From Mobilitalea sibirica (GTDB lineage Bacteria > Bacillota > Clostridia > Lachnospirales > Lachnospiraceae): DNA of 64,000 bases. How positions within the stretch are numbered: the first letter of the stretch is position 1; every line of letters starts with the position of its first letter. Made by a program: the position numbers and the translations under genes. Under the pieces are notes generated by a model that ran no database searches, was not told where the DNA came from, and worked only from the letters and a program-made list of their open reading frames with translations. Shown here in pieces: positions 37,969 to 46,448 of the stretch. Location of the stretch: the NCBI RefSeq assembly GCF_015999265.1, contig NZ_JAEAGR010000001.1, forward strand, positions 310,001-374,000, read 5' to 3'.

Positions 37969-39263
37969 TATGGAATGAAACAAAGGAATGTATGAGCCGT
38001 GATGAGCTGCATAATCTACAGAGTGCACGACTTAAGAAAATGGTCAGCAGAGTTTACCATAACGTGGAATTCTATCGTAAAAAGATGCAACAGATGGGGA
38101 TTGAGCCGGGAGATATTAAAGATATCGATGATTTGGTGAAGTTACCCTTTACAACTAAGAATGATTTAAGGGAAAACTATCCCTTTGGATTGTTTGCGGT
38201 ACCTCAGTCAGAAGTTGTAAGAATTCATGCCTCCTCAGGAACAACCGGTAAAGCGACAGTTGTTGGATATACCAGAAGAGACATTGAAATCTGGCAGGAA
38301 TGTGTTGCCAGAGTATTGGCAATGGATGGAGTTGGCCCTCAGGATAAGATACAGGTTGCCTATGGCTACGGGTTGTTTACAGGAGGTCTTGGTCTTCACT
38401 ACGGAGCCGAGACAATCGGAGCAACCGTTGTACCAATGTCAACCGGTAATACACAAAGGTTAATTACCATGATGGAGGATTTTGGTGCTACTGCAATTGC
38501 ATGTACGCCTTCTTACTTATTACATATTGCTGAGACCTTAGAGGAAGCAGGGAAAATTGATAATATTAAATTAAAAGCTGCAATCTGTGGAGCCGAACCC
38601 TGGACAGATAACATGAGGAAGGAAATCGAGGAAAAGCTGCATCTGAAAGCATATGATATCTACGGATTGAGTGAAATACTTGGTCCCGGGGTGGCAGCGG
38701 ATTGTGAATATCATACCGGACTGCATGTTTATGAAGATCATTTTGTACCGGAGATTATTCATCCTGAGACCTTAGAGCCATGTAAAGAAGGAGAAGTAGG
38801 TGAACTGGTATTTACTACGATTACCAAAGAAGCTCTGCCGTTACTCCGCTATCGCACCAAAGATTTAACCAGTATCAGTTATGATAAATGTGAATGTGGC
38901 AGAACCTTAGCTCGTATCTCAAGATTTAAAGGTCGTTCCGATGATATGTTGATTATTCGAGGTGTGAATGTATTCCCTTCTCAAGTTGAGGCGGCGCTAC
39001 TGGAACTCGGTGAAACCAGCCCCCATTACCTATTAATCGTTGACCGTATCAATAACTTAGATTATCTAGAAGTTCAGGTGGAAGTGGAAGAACGTTTCTT
39101 CTCTGATGAAATCAAAGAGTTGGAGAATCTGACTAAGAAAATCTCCCATGTACTTCATTCTGCTTTGGGCTTATCAGTTAAGGTAAAATTGGTAGAACCC
39201 AAGACAATTGCCAGGAGTGAAGGTAAAGCCAAACGAGTTATAGATAAAAGAAAATTAATCTAA
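37965..39263 (+). CDS. paaK: Phenylacetate-CoA ligase family protein (second copy)
   Basis: A 432-residue paralogue of the ligase at 33572 with the same motifs: P-loop [38 protein letters not shown] and [16 protein letters not shown]. The two copies are aligned over their whole length but differ at many positions, so the duplication is old and they may prefer different aryl acids. CAGGAGG lies in the end of the ACT gene, whose stop overlaps this ATG. In anaerobes such ligases may convert IorAB-derived aryl-acetyl-CoA to free acid or activate it. The last 33 bases of this region are duplicated immediately downstream. Confidence 0.92.
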   Translation: MIWNETKECMSRDELHNLQSARLKKMVSRVYHNVEFYRKKMQQMGIEPGDIKDIDDLVKLPFTTKNDLRENYPFGLFAVPQSEVVRIHASSGTTGKATVVGYTRRDIEIWQECVARVLAMDGVGPQDKIQVAYGYGLFTGGLGLHYGAETIGATVVPMSTGNTQRLITMMEDFGATAIACTPSYLLHIAETLEEAGKIDNIKLKAAICGAEPWTDNMRKEIEEKLHLKAYDIYGLSEILGPGVAADCEYHTGLHVYEDHFVPEIIHPETLEPCKEGEVGELVFTTITKEALPLLRYRTKDLTSISYDKCECGRTLARISRFKGRSDDMLIIRGVNVFPSQVEAALLELGETSPHYLLIVDRINNLDYLEVQVEVEERFFSDEIKELENLTKKISHVLHSALGLSVKVKLVEPKTIARSEGKAKRVIDKRKLI

Positions 39264-39317
39264 GTATTGCTTCGTTTGGCTTTCGCCAAACGAGTTATAG
39301 ATAAAAGAAAATTAATC
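39228..39317 (+). repeat. 33-bp direct duplication of the paaK 3' end with an inverted copy
   Basis: The 33 bases 39228-39260 are repeated exactly at 39285-39317. Just before the second copy, TCGTTTGGC (39272-39280) and GCCAAACGA (39285-39293) form a 9-bp hairpin with a 4-base loop. Confidence 0.9.
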
Positions 39318-39406
39318 AGATCAATAAGTTAAGAGAAATATCAACATTTATGTCATAAAAGAATAATTGTTAGCATTTTTATTATAATAGAAATAGGAGG
39401 GGGATT

Positions 39407-39853
39407 ATGGTTATTAAGCAATTATCGGTATTTATTGAAAATAGGGAAGGAAGATTAGAGCGTGTAACCGAAGCATTAAGAGAACGCAATATTAACATTG
39501 CTTCCTTCAGTTTGGCAGATACATCAGAATACGGTTTGCTTAGAATGATTGTATCCGATCCTGAAGAAGGCCAAAAAGTATTGAAGGAGGAGGGATTTTC
39601 GGCAAAGCTTACGGATGTTATAGCTGTAAAGATCGCACAAAGACCGGGTACCTTGCATGAGGTATTAAAGATTCTCTTCGATGCCGGTTTAAGTGTCGAG
39701 TATATGTATACTCTGGCAACCGCAGGTAAGGATACTTCTATCATCATGAAGCTATCCAACTTAGACCGTGCCCTGGAGGTATTGCAGGCCGGAAAATATG
39801 CGGTCTGTACAGATAAAGAAGCGTATGAAATTAATAATCATGTCGACAAATAA
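39407..39853 (+). CDS. Tandem ACT-domain protein, second copy
   Basis: A 148-residue paralogue of the ACT protein at 37543, again two ACT domains (MVIKQLSVFIENREGRLERVT at the start; KIAQRPGTLHEVLKILFDAG near 75). It closes the paaK-ior cluster; the ligase-plus-ACT pairing is thus present twice. AGGAGGGGG lies just before the ATG. Function is probably amino-acid sensing for the cluster (inference). No terminator is visible before the cold-shock gene. Confidence 0.9.
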   Translation: MVIKQLSVFIENREGRLERVTEALRERNINIASFSLADTSEYGLLRMIVSDPEEGQKVLKEEGFSAKLTDVIAVKIAQRPGTLHEVLKILFDAGLSVEYMYTLATAGKDTSIIMKLSNLDRALEVLQAGKYAVCTDKEAYEINNHVDK

Positions 39854-39944
39854 TGTTTGACACAGGTAGCAAAGAGTGGTATTATTAATATGTTGCTGAA
39901 GATATCAGCAAATTAAATTATTATTATTTTTGGAGGAATTTTAC

Positions 39945-40145
39945 ATGAACAAAGGTACAGTTAAGTGGTTCAACAATCAAAAGGGCTTTGGATTTATCTC
40001 TGACGAGCAAGGAAACGACGTTTTCGTACATTACTCAGGTCTTAATATGGACGGTTTTAAATCCTTAGAAGAAGGCCAAGAGGTAGAGTTCGAAGTAGTT
40101 CAGGGAGCTAAGGGTCCTCAGGCAACTAACGTAACAAGAGTATAA
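39945..40145 (+). CDS. Cold-shock protein (CspA family)
   Basis: A 66-residue single cold-shock domain that binds single-stranded RNA and DNA. RNP1 is KGFGFIS and RNP2 DVFVHY; both are intact. The ATG at 39945 follows TGGAGG with ideal spacing; the in-frame start at 39930 would precede this site. The 91-base leader and the strong terminator (40238-40280) make it a short monocistronic transcript. Such proteins melt mRNA structure at low temperature and in general growth. Confidence 0.95.
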   Translation: MNKGTVKWFNNQKGFGFISDEQGNDVFVHYSGLNMDGFKSLEEGQEVEFEVVQGAKGPQATNVTRV

Positions 40146-40237
40146 TCAAGAGTGGTTTACAGTGTACCTTTTTCTAAACTATAAATTATTGTTATAAGTT
40201 ATAAGAATTAGCTATATTGTTATAAACGAAATTGATT

Positions 40238-40280
40238 AAAGGTTATCCTTAAGGAGTATTCCTTAAGGATAACCTTTTTT
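40238..40280. terminator. Strong terminator after cold-shock gene, shared with convergent gene
   Basis: AAAGGTTATCCTTAAGG (40238-40254) pairs perfectly with its inverse at 40261-40277, six-base loop, then T-run. The A-run at the left allows use from the minus strand too. Confidence 0.92.
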
Positions 40281-40287
40281 GATTCTT

Positions 40288-40788
40288 TTATGTTGAATTA
40301 GATCTGATCCTATTCAACATCTCCAGCAATTTATGTAGCGGCTTAAATAATACCAGAGTTACGATATAATTAGCAACGCCATGGATGATATCAAAGTAAA
40401 TTCCACTTGTCCAACTGGCTAGAGCCATAGGTACACCGCCGATAAAAAAATATGGAATGGTACAAAGCGCACCAAAGCTTAAACCATAAAACCCTGATAT
40501 CACTGCCCAAAAATAAGAAGAACGATTTTTTTGAAATAGCATTGTGATTATAAATAGTATGGTCCATATATAAAGATAATTAATAAACCATAAACCAAAG
40601 CCATAGCGTATTCCCTCTAAAAGCACAAATACATATATGATATATAGGGTTCTCCATCCAAATATCAAGGTTGATAAGATGATAATTAAAGATACCAATT
40701 CGATATTGGGGAGAAATCCTAAGGCCATCTGTATAACGAATAATACAGCACCCATCATACCGATAATAACGATATCCTTAATTTTCAT
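40288..40788 (-). CDS. ECF transporter S component, probably for cobalamin or precursor
   Basis: A 166-residue membrane protein with about six hydrophobic segments: MKIKDIVIIGMMGAVLFVIQ opens like ECF S components, and the first helix carries small residues used to contact the T component. Its gene follows the DUF4430 gene by 14 bases, and both lie behind a cobalamin riboswitch, so corrinoid uptake is the best inference. Sequence alone does not show similarity to BtuM or CbrT that I can verify. No EcfA/EcfT genes are nearby, as expected for group II S components that share a common energising module. AGGAGG precedes the ATG at 40788. Confidence 0.82.
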   Translation of the reverse strand: MKIKDIVIIGMMGAVLFVIQMALGFLPNIELVSLIIILSTLIFGWRTLYIIYVFVLLEGIRYGFGLWFINYLYIWTILFIITMLFQKNRSSYFWAVISGFYGLSFGALCTIPYFFIGGVPMALASWTSGIYFDIIHGVANYIVTLVLFKPLHKLLEMLNRIRSNST

Positions 40789-40802
40789 AGGAACCTCCTA
40801 AA

Positions 40803-41207
40803 TTAATAGCCCACCGTTAAAGTGAGTTCATATTTATCACCATCTTGAATTGCGATTTCGTCAACGCCTGTAAAGACATCTTCGCCCCCTTTGGTTATGA
40901 GCCACCACTCTTGTTTAGCATCATCAGCCGTACGACCATCTACTTCGGTAATGTAAAAGCCATATTCGCTTTCCTTACCACCGATTAGTTTTTCTTCATC
41001 TAAAGCCTGACGTAGAAATTCGGCATCTGTATGGAGCGTATATTCTTTCGTTTTTTCCTCCGGAATTGCGACTTCAATTGTAATTTCTTTTGCACCTTTT
41101 ACTGTTTCCGGTCTATTTACATAATAGACAACGACCATTACTGCGACCACTGCTAGCATCAGTAAGGTAGCAATTAGAGTTTTCTTAAAATTTGATTCTT
41201 TTCTCAT
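40803..41207 (-). CDS. DUF4430 membrane-anchored protein under cobalamin riboswitch
   Basis: A 134-residue protein with one N-terminal TM anchor (residues ~9-28) and an extracellular domain. The domain contains AEFLRQALDEEKLIGG, YGFYITEVDGRTADD, EWWLITKGGED and the C-terminal KYELTLTVGY, matching DUF4430, the fold related to the C-terminal beta domain of transcobalamin and intrinsic factor. That domain contacts corrinoids in the animal proteins. With the downstream S component and the upstream cobalamin riboswitch it is likely a surface corrinoid-capture protein (inference). AGGAGAGAAAG precedes the ATG at 41207. Confidence 0.82.
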   Translation of the reverse strand: MRKESNFKKTLIATLLMLAVVAVMVVVYYVNRPETVKGAKEITIEVAIPEEKTKEYTLHTDAEFLRQALDEEKLIGGKESEYGFYITEVDGRTADDAKQEWWLITKGGEDVFTGVDEIAIQDGDKYELTLTVGY

Positions 41208-41244
41208 CTTTCTCTCCTTCTATAGGGATATAAGTCCCTGATAT

Positions 41245-41278
41245 TAAAAAAATCCTTTCACCACAATAGGAAAAAGGA
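41245..41278 (-). terminator. Riboswitch-controlled terminator of the DUF4430 operon
   Basis: Read on the minus strand, TCCTTT (41278-41273) pairs with AAAGGA (41258-41253), followed by seven T (41252-41246). GGACAA at 41330-41325 (minus strand) can instead pair with TTGTCC (41281-41276), which overlaps the terminator, giving an antiterminator. Confidence 0.7.
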
Positions 41279-41339
41279 CAATAAAAATATACTGATAACT
41301 TAAATCAGCTACTCTATTGTACCCTTGTCCAAAACTCGT

Positions 41340-41530
41340 GGAACTTATGGTACCGGTTTTAAGCAGGTATTCTGACTTATGGATCATCATTTATTTCCTA
41401 ACCTTCCCGGATAATAGAATAATCCAGTGGTTTGCCAAAGCTTATGAGCTTTCGGAAATAAATTCCCCAAATACAGCGGCGAGACCGTACAGGCTTTGAA
41501 CCTGTTTCCCTATTATGTTAAATACCTTAA
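41340..41530 (-). ncRNA. Cobalamin riboswitch
   Basis: Read on the minus strand the aptamer has GGGAAACAGGTTCAAAGCC, then ACGGTCTCGCCGCTGTAT (the conserved AC-G-CCCGC-CTGT core), and near the 3' end the B12-box AAGTCAGAATACCTGC. It begins ~320 bases before the DUF4430 start. With a terminator/antiterminator between aptamer and gene it should switch transcription off when the cobalamin is bound. It belongs to the classic adenosylcobalamin group by its box; ligand preference is not proven. Confidence 0.9.
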
Positions 41531-41614
41531 AAACACATTTGTTTATTAATATAACCTAAGTTATATCATATATAGACAAGTAATAAGATATTCAACCACT
41601 TAAAACATGTTGTT

Positions 41615-41628
41615 TGAAGTATACTTCA
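41615..41628. promoter_or_regulatory. 14-bp palindrome upstream of galM (operator candidate)
   Basis: TGAAGTATACTTCA is a perfect 14-bp palindrome 149 bases before the galM ATG. No regulator is identified. Confidence 0.3.
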
Positions 41629-41776
41629 TATGAGATAGTATAGCATGGGTACATCTTACCTGTCAAAATGTATTTGCTAATTTATGTGGTTGTGTTATAA
41701 TCCGAAGAAGAGAGATTATTTCCCAAGGTTAAAAGAGGAAATAATCCATGTATAAAAAAATGTAAGGAGTATTAAC

Positions 41777-42835
41777 ATGAAGATCACACAGAAGTTATTC
41801 GGAAAAACCGGTAAGGGTCAAGAAGCTACCTTGTATACCATATCCAACAATAATGGAATGAAGGTTACTTTTACAGATTATGGAGCTAATATTGTAAGTA
41901 TTATTGTTCCTGATGCACAAGGGAATATGGCAGATGTTGCTTTAGGCTTCGAGAATCTGACAGGCTATGAGGAAAACAAGCCTTATTTTGGAGCATTAAT
42001 TGGGAGACATTCCAATCGTATCGCAGGTGCGAAATTCGAATTGAACGGAAAGATTTACGAACTGGATAAAAATGATGGAGAGAATAATCTGCACGGAGGT
42101 TATACCGGGTATCATAAATTTATATACGATACAGAAATTTATCAGGAGGAAGATATTATAAGTATTGAATTCTCAAGATTGAGTCCTCACATGGAACAAG
42201 GTTTCCCGGGTAATCTTGATATCAGCGTTACTTATAGCTTAACGGAATCGAATGAGTTGGTGATTGAATATCATGCAGTTTCAGATAGGGATACCATTGT
42301 GAATTTAACAAACCATACCTATTTTAACTTAGCTGGCCACAATGCAGGTTCCATACTTGATCATAAGGTTTGGATTAAAGCGAATCAGTTTACTCCTACT
42401 TCAGATGATTTAATACCAACCGGAGAACTGTGGGATGTGACCGGTACACCGATGGATTTTAGGACATTAAAAAGCATTCGACAGGATATCGATGCGGATT
42501 ATAAGCCTCTACTCCAGGCTGGTGGTTATGATCATAACTACGTACTTGATATTACCGGCGGAGAAGTTGAGAAAGTATCGGAGGTGGTAGAAGAAACCAG
42601 TGGAAGAAGAATGGAGATTTATACGGATATGCCGGGAATGCAGATATATACCGGCAATATGATTGAGCCAGTAGAACATTGTAAGGGCGGTGCTACTTAC
42701 CAAAAGAGAGACGGGGTATGTTTTGAAACACAATATTTTCCTAACTCCTGCAATACCAAATCTTTTCCTTCCTGTGTACTAAAAGCCGGTAAAGAATACG
42801 ACTCAGTAACTATCTATAAATTTTCATGGAAATAA
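41777..42835 (+). CDS. galM: Aldose 1-epimerase (galactose mutarotase)
   Basis: A 352-residue mutarotase that interconverts alpha and beta anomers of galactose or glucose in the cytoplasm. The catalytic residues appear as His106 (NNLHGG), His180 (NLTNHTYFNLAG) and Glu317 (CFETQYFPN). The sugar-binding RHSNRIAGAKF segment is near 78-88. The length is standard. TAAGGAG precedes the ATG with nine-base spacing. No other Leloir genes are adjacent, so it is a stand-alone unit; a strong terminator follows. Release of galactose by the GH4 enzyme at 48560 could supply its substrate. Confidence 0.94.
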   Translation: MKITQKLFGKTGKGQEATLYTISNNNGMKVTFTDYGANIVSIIVPDAQGNMADVALGFENLTGYEENKPYFGALIGRHSNRIAGAKFELNGKIYELDKNDGENNLHGGYTGYHKFIYDTEIYQEEDIISIEFSRLSPHMEQGFPGNLDISVTYSLTESNELVIEYHAVSDRDTIVNLTNHTYFNLAGHNAGSILDHKVWIKANQFTPTSDDLIPTGELWDVTGTPMDFRTLKSIRQDIDADYKPLLQAGGYDHNYVLDITGGEVEKVSEVVEETSGRRMEIYTDMPGMQIYTGNMIEPVEHCKGGATYQKRDGVCFETQYFPNSCNTKSFPSCVLKAGKEYDSVTIYKFSWK

Positions 42836-42907
42836 ATGAATGTGCTTCTGAGGCGGAATTAGATTAAATAAGAACTAATGCATTATAAATCTATCAGATA
42901 TGTGAGA

Positions 42908-42957
42908 AAGTGGATTCAAATGTTTAAGATATAAACATTTGAATCCACTTTTCTCAT
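42908..42957. terminator. Long terminator between galM and upp
   Basis: AAGTGGATTCAAATGTTT (42908-42925) pairs perfectly with AAACATTTGAATCCACTT (42933-42950), followed by TTTTCTCAT. It separates convergent genes. Confidence 0.85.
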
Positions 42958-43123
42958 ACATGTAATTTATATTGTAGTTATAGCTCATAGAATAGGAAAA
43001 TACATCCTATTTGATGAAATATTTCGTGGTAAAATTACCGTATTCAAGTATAAGGATATGATAACCTCTGGAACGCGTTCGGTAATTAGAATGTCCTAGG
43101 CACATTCTATATTCTATACGTTT

Positions 43124-43750
43124 TTACTTTGTTCCGTAGATTCTATCACCGGCATCACCTAAACCGGGTAAAATATATCCATTTTCATTTAATCTTTCAT
43201 CCAAATTGCCGATATATATATCAATATCAGGATGTGCTTTGGTTAGACGATCAACGCCTTCAGGAGCAGCAATGAGGCACAAGAAGTGAAATTTTGTTAT
43301 TCCTCTCTTTTTTAAGATATCGATTGCAGCAACAGCAGAACCGCCGGTTGCCAACATAGGATCTACAACAAATATTTCACGTTCAGCTGCATCGGAAGGA
43401 AGTTTACAAAAGTATTCCACCGGTTCTAAAGTTTCTTCGTTCCTATATAACCCGACATGTCCAACTTTCGCATTCGGTATTAGGTTGAGTATACCGTCTG
43501 CCATATGAAGACCAGCTCTTAGAATGGGTACAATACAAAGTTTTTTACCTTCGATTTCCTTTGCAATGGTTTTAACTAGAGGGGTTTCGATTTCTATATC
43601 TGTAAGGGGAAGTTTTCTGGTTGCTTCGTAACAAATGAGCATTGCTACCTCGGATACTAAGTCCCTAAACTCCTTTGTTGATGTAGCTTTACGTCGCATA
43701 ATCCCCAGCTTATGATGAATTAATGGGTGGTCCATGATAGTTACGGCCAT
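43124..43750 (-). CDS. upp: Uracil phosphoribosyltransferase
   Basis: A 208-residue pyrimidine-salvage enzyme making UMP from uracil and PRPP. The opening [23 protein letters not shown] is diagnostic of Upp. The PRPP-binding motif [12 protein letters not shown] is near residues 127-138, and the uracil-recognition C-terminus [14 protein letters not shown] is intact. AGGAGG (on the minus strand) precedes the ATG at 43750. It is monocistronic. Confidence 0.96.
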   Translation of the reverse strand: MAVTIMDHPLIHHKLGIMRRKATSTKEFRDLVSEVAMLICYEATRKLPLTDIEIETPLVKTIAKEIEGKKLCIVPILRAGLHMADGILNLIPNAKVGHVGLYRNEETLEPVEYFCKLPSDAAEREIFVVDPMLATGGSAVAAIDILKKRGITKFHFLCLIAAPEGVDRLTKAHPDIDIYIGNLDERLNENGYILPGLGDAGDRIYGTK

Positions 43751-44093
43751 TTTTATACCTCCTAGATTTTATAAACTAAATTCCTAAATTTCATTATAAC
43801 AAAAAAAATGACGGGATAAAAGGATTAATTTAATTATTTCATAAATTTCGATAGAAAATTTATCATGTTATTTGGCTCCGGAATATGAACTCTTAAAATA
43901 AATTTACCGCTTTCTAATGAAAAGGTTAAAGTAGGATAAAGTGTCCCCACGTTTTTTGTATAAAATATTTTTGCTATAGAAGTATTGCATTTCAGTATAT
44001 TTTATTCGGAAAGCTCCGAAGGTGCTTTTCATACTCAAATAATAAAGTTACCATTTATATAAATATTATTTATCCTAATGGAGGAGCTATAAC
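43751..44093. other. Gap between divergent upp and REC-Hpt genes
   Basis: A 343-base AT-rich intergenic region. I see only the two ribosome-binding sites at its ends and no structured element or small gene. Confidence 0.5.
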
Positions 44094-45245
44094 ATGGATC
44101 AAATAAATAGCTTAAATGCTTTGGTAGTAGATGATAATGAAGTAAACGCTATCATATTGGCCAAGATGATAAATCTATTTCATATCTATACGGATCAAAC
44201 TTTTTCAGGAATCAATGCAATTAAGTTATATCATAAAATAAGATATGACATTGTTTTTATTGATCATATCATGCCGGGAATGAATGGAGATGTAGTGACA
44301 AAAATGATACGTAGCCTTGAAAAAGATGGTCATAGAGCTGTTATCATAATCTTAACTGCTTGTGTTACGGAGGAACTGAATAAAATATATCATACCGCAG
44401 GTGCAGATGATATTATAGAAAAACCCTTGGGTACAAAACAACTCTTAAATATACTAAATAAATGGTTTTCAAATTATCCTTTGGATACCTCTGAAGATGA
44501 GGAGAATTCAGTAATATTATCCGAGGAGCAAATTGAAATACGCAGGTTATTAGCAGATGTACGTGAGATTAATTTTGATGCAGGGTTTAAATATGCCATT
44601 GGTAATCCGAGCCAATATATCTACATATTAAAGAGTTCCCTGAAAGATCTTAAAATCTTTATTGATAAATGTATCAACGGAAAAGAGAAAACATTTGATG
44701 AACTAGGTATCGCGATGCATAAGATAAAGAATGTATTATCAAATATTGGCGCCATAGGCTTATACGAAGAAAGTAAGATTATGGAGACGAAGCTTTCGAC
44801 AGGTGATATCAATCACATTGATAAGATGTTATCCTCCTTTGTATATCATTTGAGAGAATTTTGGGAAAAGCTGGTAGATGCATTAAATGAATACGATAGA
44901 ACGAAACATTCGCTTGTTGTAAAAGAACAAATGGATTATAAGGTTATGTCGGATAAAGAATATGAACAAAGTATTCTTAAAGCCATATATTATATTAAGA
45001 GGTATGAGTATGATGCTATCATGAATGAAATTGAAAAATTAATACATGTTAAGGATATAGCTTTAAAAAAAGAATTTATGAGAGCGATGGAAGAAATTAA
45101 AGAATTTGATTATAATAGTGCGCTTATACGTATCAGTAAATTAGCAGAAAAAAATAAAAGCGAGGCTTTTATTGAAGGAAATACATATAGAATATGTGGG
45201 ATAGATCTAAAAAAGAGGAGAAGCCCGGTAGAGGGGGGAGGGTAG
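44094..45245 (+). CDS. Response-regulator receiver + Hpt phosphotransfer protein
   Basis: A 383-residue phosphorelay protein with no DNA-binding or output domain. The N-terminal receiver (residues 5-125) has acidic residues Asp13-Asp14, phospho-acceptor Asp57 (VFIDHIMPG) and Lys110. Residues ~145-265 form an Hpt four-helix bundle with acceptor His209 (AMHKIKNVLSNIGA). The C-terminal ~100 residues are helical (YIKRYEYDAIMNEIEKL; KEFDYNSALIRISKL), a tail like that seen after Hpt or receiver modules in hybrid kinases, including the broken kinase at 14995. It therefore looks like the detached output half of a hybrid sensor. No kinase gene is adjacent. TGGAGGAG precedes the ATG. A terminator overlaps its stop codon. 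Confidence 0.88.
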   Translation: MDQINSLNALVVDDNEVNAIILAKMINLFHIYTDQTFSGINAIKLYHKIRYDIVFIDHIMPGMNGDVVTKMIRSLEKDGHRAVIIILTACVTEELNKIYHTAGADDIIEKPLGTKQLLNILNKWFSNYPLDTSEDEENSVILSEEQIEIRRLLADVREINFDAGFKYAIGNPSQYIYILKSSLKDLKIFIDKCINGKEKTFDELGIAMHKIKNVLSNIGAIGLYEESKIMETKLSTGDINHIDKMLSSFVYHLREFWEKLVDALNEYDRTKHSLVVKEQMDYKVMSDKEYEQSILKAIYYIKRYEYDAIMNEIEKLIHVKDIALKKEFMRAMEEIKEFDYNSALIRISKLAEKNKSEAFIEGNTYRICGIDLKKRRSPVEGGG

Positions 45246-45262
45246 CTGCCGGGCTTATTTTA
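45222..45262 (+). terminator. Terminator overlapping the REC-Hpt stop codon
   Basis: AGCCCGG (45222-45228) pairs with CCGGGCT (45249-45255), followed by TATTTTAT. The stop codon (45243-45245) lies in the loop. Confidence 0.7.
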
Positions 45263-45602
45263 TGAAAAAAATTATCTTATTAGCGAATTCATTTCATTAC
45301 TTTATTAACTTATTTTGATTATAAGTTACATTTATGATGATTGTATGGATATATTATGAACATTTTGTTAATAAATTTTATAAATCTTATCAATGTCGAT
45401 AGAACTCAAAAAAATAAAATAAATGTCTATAAAAATAGAATACATTTATAAGGAAAGTATAACAGCAATTGCAGAGGTTTATTTTGTGTCCTATGTGAAT
45501 AATAGTATTAAAGAAAAAAACACTGGACTTTTTAATATTAATATGCTATAAAAATCAAATGGAAATTATGACCCGATTAGTTGTGAGGAGAAGGTGATTT
45601 AT
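45246..45602. other. AT-rich gap after REC-Hpt gene
   Basis: Very AT-rich 357 bases with no gene, promoter match or large hairpin that I can support beyond the terminator at the left end. Confidence 0.5.
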
Positions 45603-46064
45603 ATGTCAAATGTTTTTAAGAAATTAATTAGTAAAGAATTAGGTGAAGTAAATTATAACAGATATTTTTCTTTTGTTAAAAGGAATGTGGATACCAAGAT
45701 GAGTGATAGCCAAATAATTTTTAATGATATGTATGAAAAACTCAAGTACAGAGATTTAAAGGCACTGACGAAAATGCATGATCGGTTAAATGACACGATG
45801 CTGTTAGCATTTCGCATCAGTAAAACTTATTTCTTCGCTTTTGTATTCTATCTGGGGGTATCAATTTTCTTAATTGCAAGAGCAATGGCACCGGAAATAA
45901 CCATAGGAGCTTTAGTTTTAATGAATCTTTGCTTTGTTTATAAAACCTATGAATTTGTAGCCAATAAATTCTGTTATATTGATGCACAGATTGTTCTTGT
46001 ATATAAAGCGGTTTTGGACAGGATTATCTTAAATCAAAGACGAAGTATGATGTCTAAGAGGTAA
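45603..46064 (+). CDS. Hypothetical small membrane protein
   Basis: I do not recognise this 153-residue protein. Residues 1-75 are charged and likely helical (FKKLISKELGEVNYNRYFSFVKRNVD). Two hydrophobic stretches follow (~80-100, YFFAFVFYLGVSIFLIA; ~105-125, ITIGALVLMNLCFVYKTYEF), then a basic C-terminus ending RRSMMSKR. A cytoplasmic N-terminal domain on a two-TM hairpin fits. The ATG at 45603 is favoured because AAGGTG lies at good spacing; a GTG at 45594 would sit too close to the GAGGAGAAGG site. It is isolated, with a terminator-like hairpin ~190 bases downstream. Confidence 0.6.
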   Translation: MSNVFKKLISKELGEVNYNRYFSFVKRNVDTKMSDSQIIFNDMYEKLKYRDLKALTKMHDRLNDTMLLAFRISKTYFFAFVFYLGVSIFLIARAMAPEITIGALVLMNLCFVYKTYEFVANKFCYIDAQIVLVYKAVLDRIILNQRRSMMSKR

Positions 46065-46252
46065 GTGAAAAGGTTATAAGAAACATTGTTTATGACGAAT
46101 TATTATTAGTATGATATATATAAAGAGTATAAGAATACAAAGAATATAAAGAGTACAAAGAATACTATAAGGATTATATTTATTACAAGTGTCTATGCAA
46201 ACATCTTATAAAGAATATATAGATTATGAAACATCTATTACCGGTTGAGGTT

Positions 46253-46292
46253 AACAACACAAGTGGCAGGATGCTGCTTGTAGTTGTTTTTC
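46253..46292 (+). terminator. Terminator-like hairpin between small membrane protein and deacetylase genes
   Basis: AACAACACAAG pairs with CTTGTAGTTGTT around GTGGCAGGATGCTG (with an inner short pairing), followed by TTTTT. The rest of the 46065-46448 gap is purine-rich low-complexity DNA (AAAGAATATAAAGAGTA-type repeats) with no gene. Confidence 0.55.
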
Positions 46293-46448
46293 ACTGAGGT
46301 TCTAACGATTAGAAGATAAAAACATTACATAAAACATCTTCATTTATCTATAATATACTTTTCCATTTACATTTATATAAGTCTTACATTGAATAATGGC
46401 CTAGCTGCTTCAATATATTATATTAACAGCGTAAAGCATGGTGAAAAT

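Noticed and set aside
41317-41499. 60-codon plus-strand frame
   Set aside because: It is antisense to the cobalamin riboswitch and its expression platform.
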